Assembly: GCF_032098525.1 (NCBI RefSeq)
Contig: NZ_CP134890.1
Coordinates: 2,108,001-2,172,000 of the forward strand
Reading direction: 5' to 3'
Length of the DNA stretch: 64,000 nucleotides
DNA from: Flavobacterium sp. PMTSA4
Lineage (GTDB): Bacteria > Bacteroidota > Bacteroidia > Flavobacteriales > Flavobacteriaceae
The number at the start of each line of letters is the position of its first letter. Positions within the stretch are counted from its first letter, which is position 1. The position numbers and the translations under genes are program-made. Under the pieces are notes generated by a model that made no database searches, was not told the DNA's origin, and saw only the letters and a program-made list of their open reading frames with translations. Positions 51,351 through 59,236 of this stretch are shown here, piece after piece.

Positions 51351-52348
51351 TGAAAGATTTTTCTTTTTTAAATCCTGAGTTTTTCTGGTTGTTTTTACTG
51401 CTTCCAGTGGCGATTGCTTGGCTTTTTTGGAAACGAAAAGAAACAACCGCGACGCTAAAAATGAGTTCGGTTAAAGGATTTTCATCTACATGGAAAACAA
51501 AGTTGAAATCGTTTCTTTTTGTATTTAGAATTTTAGCGTTAAGTTCATTAATCATTGCAATGGCTCGACCAAGAACGGTTGATATTAGCAGTCAAACAAA
51601 ATCAACCAAAGGAGTTGATATTGTAATGGCAATCGACGTTTCTGGTAGTATGTTAGCAAAAGATTTGAAACCTAACCGAATGGAAGCATTAAAAAAAGTA
51701 GCTTCTAATTTCGTAGAAGGAAGACCAAACGACCGAATTGGAATTGTGCTTTATGCCGCCGAAGCTTACACAAAAACTCCAGTTACAAGTGACAAAGCTA
51801 TCGTTGAAGATGCCATTAGAAGCATTGAATACAGTCAAGTTTTACAAGATGGAACCGGAATTGGAATGGGTTTAACAACAGCTGTAAACCGTTTAAAAGA
51901 TAGTAAAGCTAAAAGTAAAGTCATTATTCTTTTGACTGATGGTGTAAATAATTCTGGTTTTATTGAACCTGAAACAGCTTCACAAATTGCAAAAGATTTT
52001 GGAATAAAAGTTTATACAATTGGAATAGGAACAAACGGAATGGCTGAGTTTCCGTATGCTTATGCACCAAACGGAAAAGGATTTTTATTTAAAATGATGC
52101 CTGTAGAAATTGATGTGAATTTGCTTCAAACTATTGCAAAAAATACGGGCGGAAAATATTTTAGAGCAACAAGTAATAGCAAGCTTGAAGAAATTTATAA
52201 AGAAATCAATAAACTAGAAACAACAGAAATTCAAGAATTGAAATTTTATGATTATGACGAAAAGTTCAGACCATTTGTTTGGATTGCCGGAATTTTGATT
52301 CTTATTGAATTTGGATTAAGAAACACGATTTTCAGATCGATGATTTAA
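51347..52348 (+). CDS. batA: BatA, von Willebrand factor A domain membrane protein
   Basis: Aerotolerance-operon protein of 333 residues with two N-terminal TM helices, a VWA domain with MIDAS motif DVSGSML (near residue 100) and DGVNN, and a C-terminal TM helix (FVWIAGILILIEFGL). It overlaps the preceding gene by 4 nt and is followed by batB after 7 nt. Bat proteins are linked to oxygen and stress tolerance in Bacteroides; the biochemical mechanism is unknown. Confidence 0.93.
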   Translation: MMKDFSFLNPEFFWLFLLLPVAIAWLFWKRKETTATLKMSSVKGFSSTWKTKLKSFLFVFRILALSSLIIAMARPRTVDISSQTKSTKGVDIVMAIDVSGSMLAKDLKPNRMEALKKVASNFVEGRPNDRIGIVLYAAEAYTKTPVTSDKAIVEDAIRSIEYSQVLQDGTGIGMGLTTAVNRLKDSKAKSKVIILLTDGVNNSGFIEPETASQIAKDFGIKVYTIGIGTNGMAEFPYAYAPNGKGFLFKMMPVEIDVNLLQTIAKNTGGKYFRATSNSKLEEIYKEINKLETTEIQELKFYDYDEKFRPFVWIAGILILIEFGLRNTIFRSMI

Positions 52349-52355
52349 TATAATT

Positions 52356-53393
52356 ATGTACGAGTTAGAAGAAAAAGGATATTTTTATTTATTGCTAGTC
52401 ATTCCAATAATGACAGTCGTTTTCTTGTACTTATTGTATTGGAAAAGAAAAAAACAGCGCGAATTTGGTGATTTGACGTTAATTGAAAAATTAAGTCCTG
52501 AAAAATCAACGTTCAAGCCAATTTTAAAATTTATTCTTATTTCTGTCGGATTGGTTTGTCTAATCATCGGATTGGTAAACCCAAGAATGGGAACAAAACT
52601 AGAAACCGTAAAACGAGAAGGAATTGACATTGTTTTTGCTGTTGACGTTTCAAAAAGTATGTTGGCCGAAGATGTTGCTCCAAACCGATTGGAAAAAAGT
52701 AAACAATTAGTTTCGCAAATTATCAATCAGTTAGGAAGTGATAGAATTGGAGTAATTGCCTATTCTGGTAGTGCTTTTCCTGTTTTACCGATAACCAGTG
52801 ATTATAGCGTTGCTAAAATGTTTTTGCAAACTATGAATCCAGGTATTGTTTCTTCACAAGGAACATCAATCGACGAAGCAATTAATTTGGCTTCAACGTT
52901 TATTGATAAAAAAGACAAAACCAATAAGTTGTTAATTATAATTTCAGATGGCGAAGATCATTCAGATAATGCTGAAAATGCCGCTGAAGAAGCAAAAAAA
53001 TTAGGTTTAAAAATAATTACTATTGGTGTTGGAACCGAAAAAGGTGGACCAATTCCGTTGAAAAGGAATGGAGTTGTTGAAAGTTTTCAGCGTGACCAAA
53101 ACAATGATGTTGTAGTAACCAAAAGAAATTCTGAAGTATTGAAAGTTATTGCTAAAAGTACAAAAGGCGGATATGTTGATGGAAACTCAACTAAAGAAGT
53201 GTTAGCTTATGTAAAAAATGCTTTAGATAATATCGAAAAAACTGAGTTTGAAAGCACACAAATGGCCGACTTTAAATCGCAATTTCAATGGTTTTTAGCT
53301 TTTGGATTTTTCTTCTTGTTTTTAGATATTTTCCTTTTGGAACGAAAAACAAATTGGGTTCGAAAAATGAATTTGTTTAATGAAAAGAAATAA
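52356..53393 (+). CDS. batB: BatB, von Willebrand factor A domain membrane protein
   Basis: A 345-residue paralogue of BatA with the same layout: TM helices near 10-30 and 60-77, MIDAS motif DVSKSML, SDGEDHSDNAENAAEEAKKLG and a C-terminal TM helix (FQWFLAFGFFFLFLDIFLLE). batC begins at the base after its stop, so they are coupled. It likely forms a complex with BatA and the TPR proteins BatC and BatE. Confidence 0.93.
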   Translation: MYELEEKGYFYLLLVIPIMTVVFLYLLYWKRKKQREFGDLTLIEKLSPEKSTFKPILKFILISVGLVCLIIGLVNPRMGTKLETVKREGIDIVFAVDVSKSMLAEDVAPNRLEKSKQLVSQIINQLGSDRIGVIAYSGSAFPVLPITSDYSVAKMFLQTMNPGIVSSQGTSIDEAINLASTFIDKKDKTNKLLIIISDGEDHSDNAENAAEEAKKLGLKIITIGVGTEKGGPIPLKRNGVVESFQRDQNNDVVVTKRNSEVLKVIAKSTKGGYVDGNSTKEVLAYVKNALDNIEKTEFESTQMADFKSQFQWFLAFGFFFLFLDIFLLERKTNWVRKMNLFNEKK

Positions 53394-54146
53394 ATGAAAC
53401 GATTACTAATATATTTTTTACTGTTGACTTCTTTTTTTGCAAATGCACAAAAAAAGAACAAAGACATTACTTTGCCTGAAGGAAATGAAGCTTTTGCAGA
53501 AAAAAAATACACTGATGCTGAAGCTGATTATAGAATTTCACAGTCTAAATTTCCAAAAAAAGCAATTGCTTCATATAATTTAGGAAATTCTATTTACCGC
53601 CAAAAACAGGCAGCTGAAGCTAAGTTTCAATTTGCAAAAGCTATAAAAGTTGCAAAATCTAAAGCCGACAAACACAAAGCTTTTCACAATTTGGGCAATT
53701 GTTTAATGACTGAAAAAAATTATGAAAGTGCCGTTGAAGCCTATAAAAATGCGTTGCGAAATAATCCAAATGATGAAGAAACGCGTTATAATTTTGCTTT
53801 AGCAAAAAAAATGTTGGAAAATAATCCGCCTAAAAGCGAAGACGACAAGAATAAGAATAAAGACAAAAACAAGGATAAGAAAGAAGATAAAAAAGACCAA
53901 GACAACAAAGACAAAAACGATAAAGACAAGGACAAAAACGACCAGAAAAAAGAAGGCGATAAAGATAAAGACCAACAAGACAAAAACAATAATAATGGTC
54001 AACCAAAGCCTCAACCTGGTGGAATTTCAAAAGAACGAATTCAAAATATGTTGGATGCCGTAAATAATGAAGAGAAAAAAATTCAGGATAAAGTAAACCA
54101 ACAAAAAGTAAGAGTGAATCCTAAAAAACCAGAGAAAGATTGGTAA
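53394..54146 (+). CDS. batC: BatC, TPR protein with Lys/Asp-rich low-complexity tail
   Basis: A 250-residue exported TPR protein with signal peptide ending FANAQ. TPRs cover about residues 30-145 (for example KAFHNLGNCLMTEKNYESAVEAYKNALRNNPNDEETRYNFALA). A run of alternating Lys and Asp/Glu/Asn follows at about 150-200 and must be unstructured and highly charged, then a short helical end. Starts directly after batB. The tail composition is unusual for BatC lengths I know but the low-complexity tail itself is a family habit. Confidence 0.9.
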   Translation: MKRLLIYFLLLTSFFANAQKKNKDITLPEGNEAFAEKKYTDAEADYRISQSKFPKKAIASYNLGNSIYRQKQAAEAKFQFAKAIKVAKSKADKHKAFHNLGNCLMTEKNYESAVEAYKNALRNNPNDEETRYNFALAKKMLENNPPKSEDDKNKNKDKNKDKKEDKKDQDNKDKNDKDKDKNDQKKEGDKDKDQQDKNNNNGQPKPQPGGISKERIQNMLDAVNNEEKKIQDKVNQQKVRVNPKKPEKDW

Positions 54147-54182
54147 AAAATTGAAAAATAGCTATTTAATTTGCAAAAGAAG

Positions 54183-55949
54183 ATGAAAAGATTAGTTGTT
54201 TTAGCGGTATTTTTAATAAGCAATTTGCTTTGCGCTCAAGTAGAATTTGAAGCCAAAGTGAGTAAAAACTCTTTAGGCTTAAACGAAAAATTACGCGTTG
54301 ATTATACCATGACTTTTGACGGAGATAATTTTGTTCCACCAAATTTTGAAGCTTGTGGTTTCAAAGTAGTTGGCGGACCAAGTCAATCTATTAGTCAATC
54401 ATGGGTAAACGGAAAAAGTTCGTTTAACAAATCCTATATTTATATTTTGATGCCTTTACAAAAAGGTTCTTTGACATTAAAACAAGCTTCTGTTGAATAT
54501 AATGGTCAAACCTACAAAACAACACCAGTCAAAATTAATGTTACAAATGCTGTTGATATTCCAAGAAGTCCAGATGAAGCACCGGCAATAAAGGCAGATG
54601 ACAATTTATATTTGGTTGCTGATATTTCCAATAGCAATCCTTATGTAAACCAACCGATTACGGTAGTTTATAAATTATATTTTAGTTATAGCATTGGTAT
54701 TTCTAATTGGCGCGAGTTGAGTAAACCTAAATACAATGATTTTTGGAGCCAAAATATTGATATTAAACAATTGAATGCCGAGGAAGGAATGTTCAAAGGC
54801 GAACGTTACCGCTATGTTGTTTTAAGAAAAACTGTTCTTTATCCTCAAAAATCAGGAAAACTTGAAATTGAACCACTTTCACTCGATATTGATTGTCAAG
54901 TACCAACAAATAGAAGAAATTTTTGGGGACAAGTGTTGATGACTGAAGATAGCAAAAGAGTTTCTGCCGGAAGCAAAGTAATTAATGTTAAACCATTACC
55001 AAGCGAAGGAAAGCCATTAGATTTTGGCGATGCAGTAGGAAAATTTGATTTTAAAGTTACACCTTCAAAAACTACATTAAAAAGTGGTGAATCTTTAGAT
55101 TTAACGATCAAAGTTGTTGGAACCGGAAATCTAAAATTATTTAGTTTGCCAAAACCTGTTGTTCCTGCATCATTAGAAATGTATGATCCAGAACACAGTG
55201 AAAATGTGAATACGCCATTAACTGGAATGACAGGAAGCATTAGTGACAAATACACAATAATTCCGCAATTTAAAGGCAATTATAAAATAAAACCATTAAC
55301 CTTCAGTTACTTTGATTTAGATTCTAAAAAGTATAAAACAATTGAATCTCCAGAAATTGTTATTAACGTTCTTGATGGTCCAAATGATGCTGTTGCAGCT
55401 ACGAATACAAAGAAAGAAACCACAAAAAATACCATTGAAAAAACAAAGTCTTTTGCTTATATAAAACAAAAAACAGTTTTAAAACCAATAGCAGAAGACG
55501 ATTTCTTAGGTTCAGGATTGTTTTATTCGTTGTTATTTTTACCGCTTTTGGCCATTCCATTAGTTGTATTGGTAAGAAAGAAAAAAGAAGCTTTAGATAA
55601 TGATTATTCTGGAAACAAAATCAGAAAATCAAGTGCTTTAGCCAAAAAATATTTATCTGAGGCCAAAAAACAATTAGGTAACAAAGAACCATTTTATGTT
55701 GCCTTAGAAAAATCATTACATAATTTCCTGAAAGCTAAATTAAGCATTGAAACTTCAGAAATGAGTAAAGAAAAAATAGCTGAAATATTGCTTTCAAGAA
55801 AAGCAAATCCTGAAACAATTACAGAGTTTATAACCTTGACTGAAAGTTGTGAATTTGCTCGTTATGCACCATCAACAAGTGGGTCAATTCAACAGGATTT
55901 TGACAAAGCAGTAACTTTATTGTCGGAATTAGAAAAACAAATTTCATAA
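54183..55949 (+). CDS. batD: BatD, oxygen-tolerance protein
   Basis: The largest Bat protein, 588 residues from ATG 54183 (a TTG at 54171 would add four residues and is not preferred). A signal peptide ending LLCAQ is followed by a BatD region with Ig-like beta domains (about 20-440), a TM helix near 440-460 (GLFYSLLFLPLLAIPLVVLV), and a cytoplasmic helical domain (about 480-588). It starts 36 nt after batC and ends 1 nt before batE. Confidence 0.92.
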   Translation: MKRLVVLAVFLISNLLCAQVEFEAKVSKNSLGLNEKLRVDYTMTFDGDNFVPPNFEACGFKVVGGPSQSISQSWVNGKSSFNKSYIYILMPLQKGSLTLKQASVEYNGQTYKTTPVKINVTNAVDIPRSPDEAPAIKADDNLYLVADISNSNPYVNQPITVVYKLYFSYSIGISNWRELSKPKYNDFWSQNIDIKQLNAEEGMFKGERYRYVVLRKTVLYPQKSGKLEIEPLSLDIDCQVPTNRRNFWGQVLMTEDSKRVSAGSKVINVKPLPSEGKPLDFGDAVGKFDFKVTPSKTTLKSGESLDLTIKVVGTGNLKLFSLPKPVVPASLEMYDPEHSENVNTPLTGMTGSISDKYTIIPQFKGNYKIKPLTFSYFDLDSKKYKTIESPEIVINVLDGPNDAVAATNTKKETTKNTIEKTKSFAYIKQKTVLKPIAEDDFLGSGLFYSLLFLPLLAIPLVVLVRKKKEALDNDYSGNKIRKSSALAKKYLSEAKKQLGNKEPFYVALEKSLHNFLKAKLSIETSEMSKEKIAEILLSRKANPETITEFITLTESCEFARYAPSTSGSIQQDFDKAVTLLSELEKQIS

Positions 55950-55950
55950 G

Positions 55951-56697
55951 ATGAAAAATATACTTTACATCCTATTGATTTTTGCTCAAACATTTTGGGC
56001 ACAATCTGATTTTGAAACAGGTAATTCTTTCTATGCAAAAGAAAATTATAAAGAAGCTATTCAAAGCTATGAAAACATTATAAACTCAGGAAAACAATCG
56101 GCTGATGTTTATTTCAATTTGGGAAATTGTTACTATAAATTACACCAAGTTGCACCTGCAGTTTACAATTATGAAAAAGCTCTTTTATTAAATCCAAACG
56201 ATTCTGAAATCAAAACTAATCTTGAATTTGCTAGAAAAATGACAATTGATGATATCAAAGTCATTCCAAAAGTAGGTTTTCATAAAATCGTTGCCGATTT
56301 CACTTCTACCTATCATTATGATACTTGGGCATGGATTGCAGTTGGATTGGCATTTTTGTTTTTTGTTTTCTTTTTAGGTTATTATTTTTCAGGAACAACA
56401 ACCAAAAAAAGAATCTTTTTTTCGGGAATGTTTTTTGTTTTACTGGCAATAATTTTTAGTGTTTTTTCGGGAATTTTCGAAAGAGATAGAATGCTGAATG
56501 AAAGACCAGCTATTGTATTTGCAGAATCAACATCTTTGAAAAGTGAACCAAAAATTTCAGCTTCTGAAACTGTTTTACTTCACGAAGGAACAAAAGTTTA
56601 CGTTTTAGAAAGCATTGCAAATTGGAAAAAAGTACAATTAACCGATGAAACTACAGGTTGGCTTCAAAGCGATTCTATTAAAGAGATTAAAAACTAA
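55951..56697 (+). CDS. batE: BatE, TPR and SH3-like domain protein
   Basis: Last gene of the Bat operon, 248 residues. It has a signal peptide ending FWAQ, two or three TPRs (about 18-95: YFNLGNCYYKLHQVAPAVYNYEKALLLNPND), two TM helices (about 127-150 and 155-175) and a C-terminal SH3-like domain (about 185-248, with ETTGWLQSDSIKEI). It begins 1 nt after batD. Its TAA overlaps the stop of the convergent cvpA-like gene (CTAA). Confidence 0.9.
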   Translation: MKNILYILLIFAQTFWAQSDFETGNSFYAKENYKEAIQSYENIINSGKQSADVYFNLGNCYYKLHQVAPAVYNYEKALLLNPNDSEIKTNLEFARKMTIDDIKVIPKVGFHKIVADFTSTYHYDTWAWIAVGLAFLFFVFFLGYYFSGTTTKKRIFFSGMFFVLLAIIFSVFSGIFERDRMLNERPAIVFAESTSLKSEPKISASETVLLHEGTKVYVLESIANWKKVQLTDETTGWLQSDSIKEIKN

Positions 56698-57194
56698 TTT
56701 GAAGATACTTTCTCTCTCAAATCGATAAACCAATCATTCAAAACGGGTAATAAAATTTCAGATGTTTTCATTATTGGATTGAAAAATATCGATTCTTCTT
56801 GTGTTTCTTTGGAAATTATTGCGTTGTCAATATTTACTTTTTGAAATAAACTCAGAACAATTCCGAGTAATAATGCTGTTTTTAGAACTGCAAAAACTGC
56901 TCCGCCTAATCTATTCAACCAACCCAAGAAAACGAAATTTGCAATTTTAGAAAATACCTTTGCTAAAAGATGAATGCCAACAATTACTAAAATCAAAGTA
57001 ATTACAAAAGCGGCAACTTTTGCGGTTTTTGAATCACCAATGAATCCACCAACGATATAAGAAAATTTTACAGCAATGTATATTCCAATAAAAAAGGAAA
57101 TCAACGATGCTAATTCAACAAATAAACCATTTTTAATGCCTCGAATTAATCCAAAAATTAATAATCCGCCAAGAATAATATCAATATAACTCAT
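56694..57194 (-). CDS. CvpA-family membrane protein
   Basis: A 166-residue protein with four predicted TM helices, beginning YIDIILGGLLIFGLIRGIKNGLF, the CvpA signature, and a second block LGWLNRLGGAVFAVLKTALLLGIVLSL. CvpA proteins are linked to colicin V production and envelope stress but the function is not settled. It is monocistronic with its own -7 box, and its stop overlaps batE. Confidence 0.9.
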   Translation of the reverse strand: MSYIDIILGGLLIFGLIRGIKNGLFVELASLISFFIGIYIAVKFSYIVGGFIGDSKTAKVAAFVITLILVIVGIHLLAKVFSKIANFVFLGWLNRLGGAVFAVLKTALLLGIVLSLFQKVNIDNAIISKETQEESIFFNPIMKTSEILLPVLNDWFIDLREKVSSN

Positions 57195-57216
57195 AATAAA
57201 ATCTAAAGTTTAAAAA

Positions 57217-57224
57217 CAAAGATA
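57217..57224 (-). promoter_or_regulatory. -7 promoter box of the cvpA-like gene
   Basis: TATCTTTG on the minus strand, 22 nt before the start at 57194. Confidence 0.55.
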
Positions 57225-57267
57225 GAATAACCCAAATTCTACACAAATAGAAACAACATTTATGCAC

Positions 57268-57275
57268 TATATTTG
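57268..57275 (+). promoter_or_regulatory. -7 promoter box of the gene at 57334
   Basis: TATATTTG on the plus strand, 58 nt before the ATG, divergent from the cvpA-like promoter. Confidence 0.5.
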
Positions 57276-57333
57276 CAGAAATTGCTGGATTTTTAATTAA
57301 AATAAATCCAATAAAAAATAACGAAAAGAAAAA

Positions 57334-57690
57334 ATGTCAAGAGATATTGAATTAAAACATCGTTGGGATAAAGTTGTCGAAATCCTTTCCAATCAGTTTG
57401 CTGATGGCGATTTATTAGATTTGGATGCCATCATTTATTTAATTGGAGTTCAAGAATTAGGTCAATTCAAGCGTGTTTTTGCAAAAGACGAAAAAGTAAA
57501 CCTAATGCATATTGGCATTTGTCGTTTGCTTGAACCTTATGGTTATTATGAATTTGATTTTACCGATAAAGAAGGTTGGCCACATTATAAAATCAAAGAA
57601 GAATTGCCTCCACTAAAAGCTGGCGAACAATCTATTTTGATGAAAGAAGCCATTGTTAGCTATTTTTTAGAAAAAGAAGTAATCGACTAA
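57334..57690 (+). CDS. Conserved hypothetical protein (Bacteroidota)
   Basis: A 118-residue soluble protein, no signal peptide, no TM helix. The sequence (DLDAIIYLIGVQELGQFKRVFAKDEKVNLMHIGICRLLEPYGYYEFDFTDKEGWPHYK) is of the kind conserved in Flavobacteriia near pheS but I recognise no domain. It has a promoter box of its own; pheS, 52 nt downstream, also has one. No functional claim is made. Confidence 0.78.
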   Translation: MSRDIELKHRWDKVVEILSNQFADGDLLDLDAIIYLIGVQELGQFKRVFAKDEKVNLMHIGICRLLEPYGYYEFDFTDKEGWPHYKIKEELPPLKAGEQSILMKEAIVSYFLEKEVID

Positions 57691-57715
57691 ATAGTCAATA
57701 GTAACTAAAAAAACT

Positions 57716-57723
57716 TAAATTTG
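57716..57723 (+). promoter_or_regulatory. -7 promoter box of pheS
   Basis: TAAATTTG, 19 nt before the pheS ATG at 57743. Confidence 0.6.
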
Positions 57724-57742
57724 CACCTTCAAAGAACGAACG

Positions 57743-58762
57743 ATGATAGACAAGATTAAAGAACATATCGAAGAAGCTAAAGCATTCAATGAAAAAAACA
57801 AAGAAGCTTTAGAACAATTTCGTATCAAATATTTAGGTAGTAAAGGTTTGTTGAAAGAACTTTACAGTGAGTTAAAAAACATTCCAAATGACCAAAAAAA
57901 GGATTTTGGACAAGTAATTAATATTCTTAAAAATGCTGCCGAAGAAAAAGTAAAAGCAATTCAAGAAGAATTGGAAAGCAAAGAAGAAGTAAAAGGTTTA
58001 TTTGGAGATTTATCTCGTCCGGGTGAAACTTTTACAATCGGTTCTCGTCATCCTATTTCATTGGTAAAAAATCAAATTATTGATATTTTTTCAACTATTG
58101 GTTTTAATGTTTCTGAAGGTCCAGAAATTGAAGATGATTGGCACAATTTTACTGCCTTGAACCTACCAGAATATCATCCTGCAAGAGATATGCAGGATAC
58201 GTTTTTCATCCAAACGAATCCTGATGTTTTATTGAGAACTCATACTTCGTCTGTGCAAGTTCGTTATATGGAAAACAACAAACCGCCAATTCGAACTATT
58301 TCTCCGGGAAGAGTTTTTAGAAATGAAGCGGTTTCTTCGCGTTCTCATTGTATTTTTCACCAAGTTGAAGGTTTATATATCGACAAAGATGTTTCATTTG
58401 CCGATTTGAAACAAACATTAATATATTTCACCAAAGAAATGTTCGGAAAATCAAAAATCCGTTTGCGACCAAGTTATTTTCCGTTTACCGAGCCAAGTGC
58501 TGAAGTTGATATCTATTGGGGTTTAAAAACCGAAACCGATTACCGTATCACCAAAGGAACCGGCTGGTTGGAAATTATGGGTTGCGGAATGGTTGATCCA
58601 AATGTTTTGAAAAATTGTGGCATAAATCCTGATGAATATACTGGTTTTGCCTTCGGAATGGGAATTGAACGTATTGCCATGTTATTGTACCAAATTGGCG
58701 ATATCCGTATGTTTTATGAAAACGATGTTCGTTTCTTAGAGCAATTTAAATCAAGCATCTAA
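57743..58762 (+). CDS. pheS: Phenylalanyl-tRNA synthetase alpha subunit
   Basis: Catalytic class II subunit charging tRNA-Phe. The 339 residues match the family. An N-terminal coiled coil (about 1-85) is followed by motif 2 in RTISPGRVFRNEAVSSRSHCIFHQVEG and motif 3 in GFAFGMGIERIAMLLYQIGDIR, with phenylalanine-pocket residues in RPSYFPFTEPSAEVD. The pheT gene is not adjacent: the next gene is a small conserved protein, so the beta subunit is encoded elsewhere. Confidence 0.97.
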   Translation: MIDKIKEHIEEAKAFNEKNKEALEQFRIKYLGSKGLLKELYSELKNIPNDQKKDFGQVINILKNAAEEKVKAIQEELESKEEVKGLFGDLSRPGETFTIGSRHPISLVKNQIIDIFSTIGFNVSEGPEIEDDWHNFTALNLPEYHPARDMQDTFFIQTNPDVLLRTHTSSVQVRYMENNKPPIRTISPGRVFRNEAVSSRSHCIFHQVEGLYIDKDVSFADLKQTLIYFTKEMFGKSKIRLRPSYFPFTEPSAEVDIYWGLKTETDYRITKGTGWLEIMGCGMVDPNVLKNCGINPDEYTGFAFGMGIERIAMLLYQIGDIRMFYENDVRFLEQFKSSI

Positions 58763-58777
58763 TTAAATAAACTCCTG

Positions 58778-58822
58778 AAAGGAAATGAAATAAGCAACTG
58801 TTTTAGTCATTTTCCTTTTTTA
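58778..58822 (+). terminator. Probable terminator of pheS
   Basis: AAAGGAAATGA pairs with TCATTTTCCTTT (one bulged T) and ends in T5 just before the next ATG at 58829. The loop is 18 nt long. Confidence 0.6.
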
Positions 58823-58828
58823 TAAAAA

Positions 58829-59236
58829 ATGAAATCAGATATAAAAATACCTGTTGTAGAAAATGTTTTCCTTGCTGCTGTTCAAGAATGGAGCGATGAT
58901 TTCATGGAAAAAGTTTGGTATGTCTATCTGATTAACGATTCTGACTTCGATTTAGACAGTGTAATGGTCGTTTCTAAAGCTTTTGGCACATTGGATGGTG
59001 AAATGAAGCAAACCTCGCTTTTACGCCATGCTTTTATGCAAATTCCTAAAGTTTCTGCTGTTAAAATAGAAATGATTGAAAAAAGCGTCCTTCGATTGAA
59101 TAACGAGTTTATGGTTACCTACTTCATAGGAAATACTCTTTATGATAAAAAATTTATCTTCAAAGCACAATCTATTACTCCAGATTATGTAGAAGAAGTT
59201 CCTATTCTTTTTGTTGACGGTGTGATTGTGAGGTAA
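58829..59236 (+). CDS. Conserved hypothetical protein next to pheS
   Basis: A 135-residue soluble protein of unknown function. No signal peptide, TM helix or catalytic motif. The sequence (EWSDDFMEKVWYVYLINDSDFDLDSVMVVSKAFG) and a C-terminal half rich in beta strands (VTYFIGNTLYDKKFIFKAQS) look like a compact alpha/beta domain. Proteins of this type next to pheS are sometimes labelled as phenylalanyl-tRNA synthetase subunits by position only; nothing here supports that activity. The stop abuts the stop of the convergent OmpA gene. Confidence 0.78.
   Translation: MKSDIKIPVVENVFLAAVQEWSDDFMEKVWYVYLINDSDFDLDSVMVVSKAFGTLDGEMKQTSLLRHAFMQIPKVSAVKIEMIEKSVLRLNNEFMVTYFIGNTLYDKKFIFKAQSITPDYVEEVPILFVDGVIVR

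Noticed and set aside
53786..54030. Leu/Phe/Ser-rich minus-strand frames over the BatC tail
   Set aside because: They are the complement of the Lys/Asp tract and look hydrophobic only because AAG and GAC reverse to CTT and GTC.
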